From Nitrosopumilaceae archaeon (lineage in GTDB: Archaea; Thermoproteota; Nitrososphaeria; Nitrososphaerales; Nitrosopumilaceae): 10,082 nucleotides of DNA. Shown here piece by piece: positions 6,564 to 10,082 of this stretch; positions within the stretch are counted from its first letter, which is position 1; every line of letters starts with the position of its first letter. The notes under the pieces were generated by a model. The model saw nothing but the letters and a program-made list of their open reading frames with translations, did no database searches and was not told where the DNA came from. The DNA lies in the NCBI GenBank assembly GCA_030697975.1, contig JAUYOQ010000263.1, positions 1 to 10,082 on the forward strand, in the 5' to 3' direction. The translations under genes were made by a program, and so were the position numbers.

Positions 6564-6929
6564 TTACTGTTTTTCTAGGATTATTCCACGTTCATCAAAG
6601 CCTATAATTTTGGCCTTTGAACCAATTGGAAGATCTGATGGTTTTGCCATATTTGCCATAAAACCTGATATTCTCAAGTCTGAGCTATCAAGTTGTAGTA
6701 CGGCCCATGCGTATGGAGTGTACTTTTCAAAGCCTGCAGGAGGCACCGTAATTATTGTAAAAGTCACGACTGTGCCTTTGCCTTCAAGTTCCTCATTTTC
6801 AAATTCTTTGTTGCCACATTTTTGGCAAAAATATACTGTAGCCAAGTGCAGTTCACCGCAGTTTTTGCATTTTCTTGCAAGAACCTTACCTAGCTTTGCA
6901 CATTCAATGAATTGTTGCTTTGCTGACAA
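6564..6929 (-). CDS. DUF35 zinc-ribbon / OB-fold acyl-CoA-associated protein
   Basis: About 121 residues from the TTG at 6927-6929, which begins one base after the thiolase stop codon. A GTG at 6936-6938 is an alternative that would overlap it. An N-terminal helix is followed by a zinc ribbon with Cys at 21, 24, 35 and 38 (KCKNCG and FCQKCG), then a beta-rich OB-fold with GKGTVVTFTII, a VPPAGF turn and the terminal GSKAKIIGFDERG. This is the DUF35 (Zn-ribbon plus OB) architecture. In archaea such proteins bind thiolases and help channel acetoacetyl-CoA between thiolase and HMG-CoA synthase. The one-base spacing and shared strand indicate co-transcription and translational coupling with the thiolase. 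No promoter of its own is apparent. The open frame continues upstream inside the thiolase gene to 6998 but carries no family similarity there. Confidence 0.88.
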   Translation of the reverse strand: MSAKQQFIECAKLGKVLARKCKNCGELHLATVYFCQKCGNKEFENEELEGKGTVVTFTIITVPPAGFEKYTPYAWAVLQLDSSDLRISGFMANMAKPSDLPIGSKAKIIGFDERGIILEKQ

Positions 6930-6930
6930 C

Positions 6931-8100
6931 TTATACACTTTGAAAAATATGTACTGCGCAACTTGCGCCAGTTGCACCAAAATTATGTGTAAGTCCAATC
7001 TTTGCGTCTTTTACAGTTCTTTCGCCTGCTCTTCCTGTAAGCTGATCAAAAACCTCAACTACTTGACCCACACCTGTTGCACCAATTGGATGTCCTTTTG
7101 ATTTTAGTCCACCTGATGGATTAATCGGAATTTCCCCATTTAGTCTTGTTTTCCCATCCCGCACTGCTTCAACTGCCTTACCCTTGTCAAAGAATCCTAG
7201 ATCTTCGGTGTCAACTATTTCTGCAATAGTGAAACAGTCATGGACTTCAGCAAAGTCAACATTTTTTGGTTTGATTCCTGCCATCTTGTAAGCTGCCTCT
7301 GCTGCAATTTTGGTGCTTGGTATTGTTGTTAAGTGATTACGGCCTTGCAGTGCTGCAGGGGAACCACCCCTTCCAGAACCAATAACACGAATGTAATTTT
7401 TTGTATGTTGTTTTGCAAATTTTTCATTACATAAAATTACAGAGCTTGCACCATCAGAGAATGGGCAACAATCATAGAGCTTTAATGGACTTGCAACTAC
7501 AGCAGAATTCATTACATCATCAATTGTAATTTTTTTTCGTAGATGTGCTTTTGGATTAAGAAAACCATTATCATGATTTTTTACTGCCACCATTGCCAAA
7601 TCTTCTTCAGTAGCTTTGAATTCTGTCAAGTATGCTCGTGCCATGGATGCAAATAGTCCTGGAAATGATGCGCCTGCTTGGCCTTCATAAAAAAAATCAG
7701 AGCAATAAGAAAAGTATGTTGTTGTCCACTCTGTACCTGTGTGAGTTACTTTTTCAACTCCTGTAACTAGTACTGCATCATAAAATCCACCTGCAACGTT
7801 TGCAAATGCTTCTCTAAATGCAACAGATCCGCTTCCACATGCAGATTCGATTGATAATGATGGTTTTTCAGGTATTCCCAAGTTGCTCATTACTACAGGA
7901 CCCAAGTGTACCTGCTTGTCTGCAACACCAAAAACATTTGAGATATAGCCAGCCTCGATTTCTTTTGGTTCAATTCCTGCACTTTCTATTGCGTCAACAG
8001 AAGCCTGGACAGTAATGTCTGCAATGCTTTCCTGCAATTTGCCATATTTGGTGCTTCCAGCACCAATAACACAAACCTTTTCCACAATTGTCGCTGACAA
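6931..8100 (-). CDS. Thiolase (acetyl-CoA C-acetyltransferase family)
   Basis: This 389-residue thiolase-fold enzyme has C88 in SIESACGSGS as the acyl-accepting nucleophile, H287 in EVHDCF, H337 in SKGHPIGATG, and a C-terminal NFGATGASC with C381 near the usual second catalytic position. The length fits archaeal and SCP2-type thiolases. It either condenses two acetyl-CoA to acetoacetyl-CoA (entry to the mevalonate route to archaeal lipids) or cleaves acetoacetyl-CoA (last step of the 3-hydroxypropionate/4-hydroxybutyrate cycle in ammonia-oxidising archaea). The sequence alone does not decide. The DUF35 gene follows directly, but no HMG-CoA synthase is nearby. The start is the TTG at 8098-8100, giving MSATIVEKVCVIG before the first strand; AGGG eight bases before it may be a weak ribosome site. 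The promoter faces a divergent gene. Confidence 0.93.
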   Translation of the reverse strand: MSATIVEKVCVIGAGSTKYGKLQESIADITVQASVDAIESAGIEPKEIEAGYISNVFGVADKQVHLGPVVMSNLGIPEKPSLSIESACGSGSVAFREAFANVAGGFYDAVLVTGVEKVTHTGTEWTTTYFSYCSDFFYEGQAGASFPGLFASMARAYLTEFKATEEDLAMVAVKNHDNGFLNPKAHLRKKITIDDVMNSAVVASPLKLYDCCPFSDGASSVILCNEKFAKQHTKNYIRVIGSGRGGSPAALQGRNHLTTIPSTKIAAEAAYKMAGIKPKNVDFAEVHDCFTIAEIVDTEDLGFFDKGKAVEAVRDGKTRLNGEIPINPSGGLKSKGHPIGATGVGQVVEVFDQLTGRAGERTVKDAKIGLTHNFGATGASCAVHIFQSV

Positions 8101-8157
8101 GAATCCCTATAAAAATTCTTCAACTATTTTTATTGCGATAAATCATTGAAACAAAAC
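8101..8157. promoter_or_regulatory. Divergent promoter region, thiolase and zinc-finger gene
   Basis: The 57 nt between the two start codons contain TATTTTTATT at 8125-8134, almost exactly in the middle. It lies about 29 nt from the ATG at 8158 on the plus strand and about 30 nt from the TTG at 8100 on the minus strand, so one AT box could serve both leaderless transcripts. A second box, TATAAAAA at 8108-8115 on the plus strand, would place a plus-strand transcript start near 8138 with a short leader. Confidence 0.5.
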
Positions 8158-8613
8158 ATGCTAGTTGCAAAAAATAGAGTACGAGTTGTTCCAGCTAGTC
8201 TGGCAAGTTCCCGAAATTTTGTAAAGTCAACAGAAAAGAAAGCTGATGTGTTTAGGAGCGAGATAGAGCAGTATTTTGATAAGAATGGATACCTGTCTTG
8301 GTCTTCAAAAAAGAAAAAGTATATAATTTTAGGAACAAATTCACCAAAAAACGGACTGGTTGATTGTCCACAGTGTCATGTTGGACAACTAATGGTAATT
8401 CGTTCACGTACAACAAAAAAACGGTTTATGGGTTGTTCAAACTATTATAATGGCTGTCGTGCCTCTTCACCTCTTTTGCAAAAAGCCAAGCTTCGTGCAA
8501 CCAAAATTCGTTGCGAGTTATGTCTATGGCCTATTGTGTTGTTCCGTTATAGTAGAAAACAAAAGTGGTCAAGACAGTGTTCAAATTTTGTTTGTAAGAG
8601 CAGAAAACTCTAA
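8158..8613 (+). CDS. Stand-alone topoisomerase-type C4 zinc-finger protein
   Basis: This 151-residue protein is the only plus-strand gene. After a basic N-terminal region it carries two four-cysteine modules. The first (C70, C73, C93, C100) has the form DCPQC...GQLMVIRSR...RFMGCSNY...GC, matching the zinc-finger repeats at the C-terminus of type IA DNA topoisomerases. The second, more divergent, has C119, C122, C141 and C146. No topoisomerase catalytic domain is present and none is encoded nearby. Lys and Arg richness supports binding to single-stranded DNA or RNA. The ATG at 8158 was preferred to the TTG at 8146 because it fits the central AT box as a leaderless start; the TTG would add four residues. 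The stop codon overlaps the convergent nitrilase gene. It could act with a distant topoisomerase or in repair; this is not settled. Confidence 0.85.
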   Translation: MLVAKNRVRVVPASLASSRNFVKSTEKKADVFRSEIEQYFDKNGYLSWSSKKKKYIILGTNSPKNGLVDCPQCHVGQLMVIRSRTTKKRFMGCSNYYNGCRASSPLLQKAKLRATKIRCELCLWPIVLFRYSRKQKWSRQCSNFVCKSRKL

Positions 8614-9419
8614 ATTTTAAAATTATTGTAAAGATCAGTTCTTCTGTTTTGTAGTAAGGGCATAGTCTTTCTTATTCTTTTGAGATCATCAAGTGATATG
8701 TTTACAATTCCAATTCCTTGACGCTTCTTCATGTCAAGCAATATTTTGCCGTAAGGATCCACTACAATACTTCGACCACAGTAAATGTTACCTACTTGAT
8801 CAGGTGCAACTACATAACATCCATTTTCTATTGCGCGAGTTTTGTTAATTGCCAACCAGTGTTCTTCTTTCATATTTCCTTTTACCCAAGCAGATGGTGC
8901 AATCAAGACTTCAGAGCCTGATAATGCCAAGATGCGAGACATTTCAGGAAATCTCAGGTCATAGCAGATCATCATTCCTAGTTTGCCTAAACTTGTTTTT
9001 GTTGGCATTGTAATTTTAGAACCAGCTGTCAATTTGCTAGATTCTTTGAATCCTAATGCATCATAAAGGTGGATTTTGCGATATGTAGACAATATTTTGC
9101 CTGATTTTCCTACCAAGAATGCTGTATCATAAACACGACTTTTTTTCCTGCTTTTTTCATAAAAAGTTCCTACCACAAAAATAGAATTTTCTTTCGCGGC
9201 ATTTGCGACTGATGTTACAAATTCCCCGTTTACTGTTTCTGCCAATCTTGCAAGTGTTACAGCTGATTGTGATGAATTTGTGTAAAACATCATAAATTCA
9301 GGAAATGCACATAGATCTGCTCCTTTTTTTGCTGCAGTTTTGATGTAATTTAGAATTTTTTTTAGGTTTTGATTTTTACTAGTTGATGCTTTAAACTGTA
9401 CTATAGCAATCTTTGTCAT
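8610..9419 (-). CDS. Nitrilase-superfamily carbon-nitrogen hydrolase (Nit1/Nit2-like amidase)
   Basis: A 269-residue cytoplasmic hydrolase with the full Glu-Lys-Cys triad: E41 in CAFPEF, K115 in YRKIHLYD and C152 in MMICYDLRFPE. APSAWVKG (175-182), WLAINKTRAIEN (188-199) and GRSIVVDPYGKIL (215-227) are also typical. The alpha-beta-beta-alpha fold spans the whole length, which is normal for the family. The KIHLYD and YDLRFPE signatures place it near the Nit1/Nit2 branch, whose members hydrolyse deaminated glutathione or omega-amides of 2-oxo acids. In an archaeon a metabolite-repair or other small-amide role is more likely, and the substrate cannot be read from sequence. The ATG at 9417-9419 lies 33 nt after the tautomerase stop, with AT-rich sequence at TATA distance. 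Its stop overlaps that of the convergent zinc-finger gene. Confidence 0.94.
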   Translation of the reverse strand: MTKIAIVQFKASTSKNQNLKKILNYIKTAAKKGADLCAFPEFMMFYTNSSQSAVTLARLAETVNGEFVTSVANAAKENSIFVVGTFYEKSRKKSRVYDTAFLVGKSGKILSTYRKIHLYDALGFKESSKLTAGSKITMPTKTSLGKLGMMICYDLRFPEMSRILALSGSEVLIAPSAWVKGNMKEEHWLAINKTRAIENGCYVVAPDQVGNIYCGRSIVVDPYGKILLDMKKRQGIGIVNISLDDLKRIRKTMPLLQNRRTDLYNNFKI

Positions 9420-9433
9420 TATGTTTTGTAAAA

Positions 9434-9452
9434 GTAAATAAAATAAAAAGAA
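9434..9452 (-). promoter_or_regulatory. AT-rich nitrilase promoter and possible tautomerase terminator
   Basis: The 33-nt spacer between the two genes is T-rich on the minus strand (CTTTTTATTTTATTTAC). It begins two bases after the tautomerase stop codon and ends about 15 nt before the nitrilase ATG. It could supply both a T-tract terminator and a TATA-like box about 26 nt before a leaderless nitrilase start. The two roles cannot be separated by eye. Confidence 0.35.
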
Positions 9453-9629
9453 TTACAGCTGGTTTCCTGCCATAAACCAGTTTTCTTTTGGGTTTTCGTC
9501 AAAAACAACAATTACGTGGTTTTCTTTTGTTTTTAGAATTTCAACTGCGGACTTTGTTACTGCTTTTGCGAACTCTTCTTTTTGTTGCTGACTTCTTCCA
9601 GGATATAGTGAAACGGTGATCAGTGGCAT
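9453..9629 (-). CDS. 4-oxalocrotonate-tautomerase-like enzyme (58 aa)
   Basis: A tiny tautomerase-superfamily protein. The start was set at the ATG at 9627-9629, not the TTG 12 nt upstream, because removal of Met must expose the catalytic Pro1 of PLITVSLYPGRS. In mature numbering, Arg11 is present in PGRS and Trp50 in the ENW motif. The position aligned with Arg39 of the Pseudomonas 4-OT is Ile39, so the enzyme is unlikely to be a canonical oxalocrotonate tautomerase. The 57-residue mature length is slightly short of the usual 60-62. Such proteins are generally hexamers of beta-alpha-beta units. The natural substrate is unknown. An AATAAAT box at about 9651-9657 suits a leaderless transcript from the chosen ATG. 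Confidence 0.88.
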   Translation of the reverse strand: MPLITVSLYPGRSQQQKEEFAKAVTKSAVEILKTKENHVIVVFDENPKENWFMAGNQL

Positions 9630-9650
9630 GAGTACATGCAAATATGGTAT

Positions 9651-9657
9651 GATTTAT
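9651..9657 (-). promoter_or_regulatory. Candidate TATA box of the tautomerase gene
   Basis: AATAAATC on the minus strand is centred about 25 nt before the ATG at 9629. It is in the 34-nt gap after the rhomboid stop codon, so the tautomerase may have its own promoter rather than depend on read-through. Confidence 0.35.
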
Positions 9658-9663
9658 TCTTAA

Positions 9664-10082
9664 TCAGTAATTTCCTTTCCATCCATATCTTGTGCCATAT
9701 GTAAATTCAGATCCATGTGTTTTTTTGTACAACATTCCAGTTGCCAGTCCTATTACAAATCCACCAATGTGAGCCAAAAAGGCAATCCCCCCACCAGCTA
9801 CACCAAAACCAAAGTTTTGTATAAAAAATGGCAAAAGATTTTGAAAGATCAACCAGAATGGTAAAAACCATTTTGCTTGAATGTGCATCATTCTCCAGAA
9901 AAATCCCATCATCATCATTGTCGTAATTTTTGCACGAGGAAACATCGCAAGATATGCACCCAAAATCCCAGATATTGCACCTGATGCTCCAACAGCTGGG
10001 ATTGGACTTGTAGGGTTACCCATGATATGAACTAGTCCTGCACCTACTCCCCATACAAGATAAATCAATAGAAACTTTGTTC
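9664..10082 (-). CDS. Rhomboid-family intramembrane serine protease, C-terminal part
   Basis: The frame is open to the right edge, so the N-terminus lies outside; 138 residues are visible. The signature AVGASGAISGILGAYL carries the catalytic Ser (codon 9982-9984), and AHIGGFVIGLATG carries the catalytic His (codon 9769-9771). These form the Ser-His dyad of rhomboid proteases, which cleave transmembrane helices inside the membrane. At least four hydrophobic segments are visible: LIYLVWGVGAGLV, the Ser-bearing helix, a pair around FWLIFQNLLPFFI, and the His helix. A short polar tail rich in Gly and Tyr ends the chain. The first in-frame TTG (10066-10068) is internal, since coding sequence TKFL continues upstream of it. 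Both catalytic residues are intact, so it is probably an active protease; its substrates are unknown. Confidence 0.93.
   Translation of the reverse strand, partial: TKFLLIYLVWGVGAGLVHIMGNPTSPIPAVGASGAISGILGAYLAMFPRAKITTMMMMGFFWRMMHIQAKWFLPFWLIFQNLLPFFIQNFGFGVAGGGIAFLAHIGGFVIGLATGMLYKKTHGSEFTYGTRYGWKGNY

Noticed and set aside
6930..6998. A longer DUF35 start at 6998, overlapping the thiolase by 68 nt.
   Set aside because: The added residues are an alternate-frame reading of the conserved thiolase C-terminus, and a start right after the thiolase stop gives the normal family length.
6559..7101. A 180-codon open frame on the plus strand opposite the DUF35 gene and the thiolase 3' end.
   Set aside because: It is antisense to two clearly conserved genes, is rich in Ser, Cys and Phe as expected of a reverse-frame shadow, and shows no domain.
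1..10082. tRNA genes, CRISPR arrays, insertion sequences and prophage genes.
   Set aside because: None was seen: no cloverleaf-like GC-rich segments, no regularly spaced direct repeats, and no transposase, integrase or structural phage proteins.

Overview
The window looks like low-GC chromosomal DNA from an archaeon, most likely an ammonia-oxidising Nitrososphaerota (Thaumarchaeota) of the Nitrosopumilus type. The basis is an archaeal-type Nep1 start, a class II (B12-dependent) ribonucleotide reductase, an archaeal thiolase/DUF35 pair, AT-rich boxes about 25-30 nt before many start codons (archaeal TATA boxes with leaderless or near-leaderless mRNAs), scarce Shine-Dalgarno sites and several TTG starts. 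The assignment is made by eye; no database search was run.

Layout: nine of the ten genes lie on the minus strand. In their direction of transcription, from the right edge leftwards, they are: a rhomboid membrane protease cut by the window edge (9664-10082); a small 4-oxalocrotonate-tautomerase-like enzyme (9453-9629); a nitrilase-superfamily amidase (8610-9419); then, on the plus strand, a protein with two topoisomerase-type C4 zinc fingers (8158-8613); a thiolase (6931-8100) followed one base later by a DUF35 zinc-ribbon/OB protein (6564-6929); a 53-residue zinc-ribbon protein (6332-6493); a 700-residue fusion of winged helix, ATP-cone, NrdD-like domain and zinc ribbon (4110-6212); the class II ribonucleotide reductase NrdJ (1255-3909); a membrane-anchored glycoside-hydrolase-like protein (91-1212); and the first 28 codons of Nep1 (1-85).

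The most interesting region is 1255-6331. NrdJ carries an N-terminal ATP-cone, and the gene upstream encodes a DNA-binding protein built from a second ATP-cone plus a degraded anaerobic-reductase domain. That domain keeps recognisable NrdD sequence but stops just before the place where the glycyl-radical motif should be, and it lacks convincing catalytic cysteines. I infer a nucleotide-sensing transcription factor, an archaeal analogue of bacterial NrdR built from a dead reductase. Its own promoter lies inside a perfect 11-bp inverted repeat, and octamers from that repeat recur in the 200-nt nrdJ upstream region.

The thiolase/DUF35 pair suggests acyl-CoA metabolism: either the acetoacetyl-CoA step of the 3-hydroxypropionate/4-hydroxybutyrate cycle or the start of the mevalonate pathway. 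The zinc-finger gene and the thiolase gene diverge from a 57-nt spacer with a near-symmetrical AT box. No tRNA, rRNA, CRISPR array, insertion sequence or prophage was recognised. No gene-free stretch exceeds 300 bases; the longest is the 200-nt region upstream of nrdJ.
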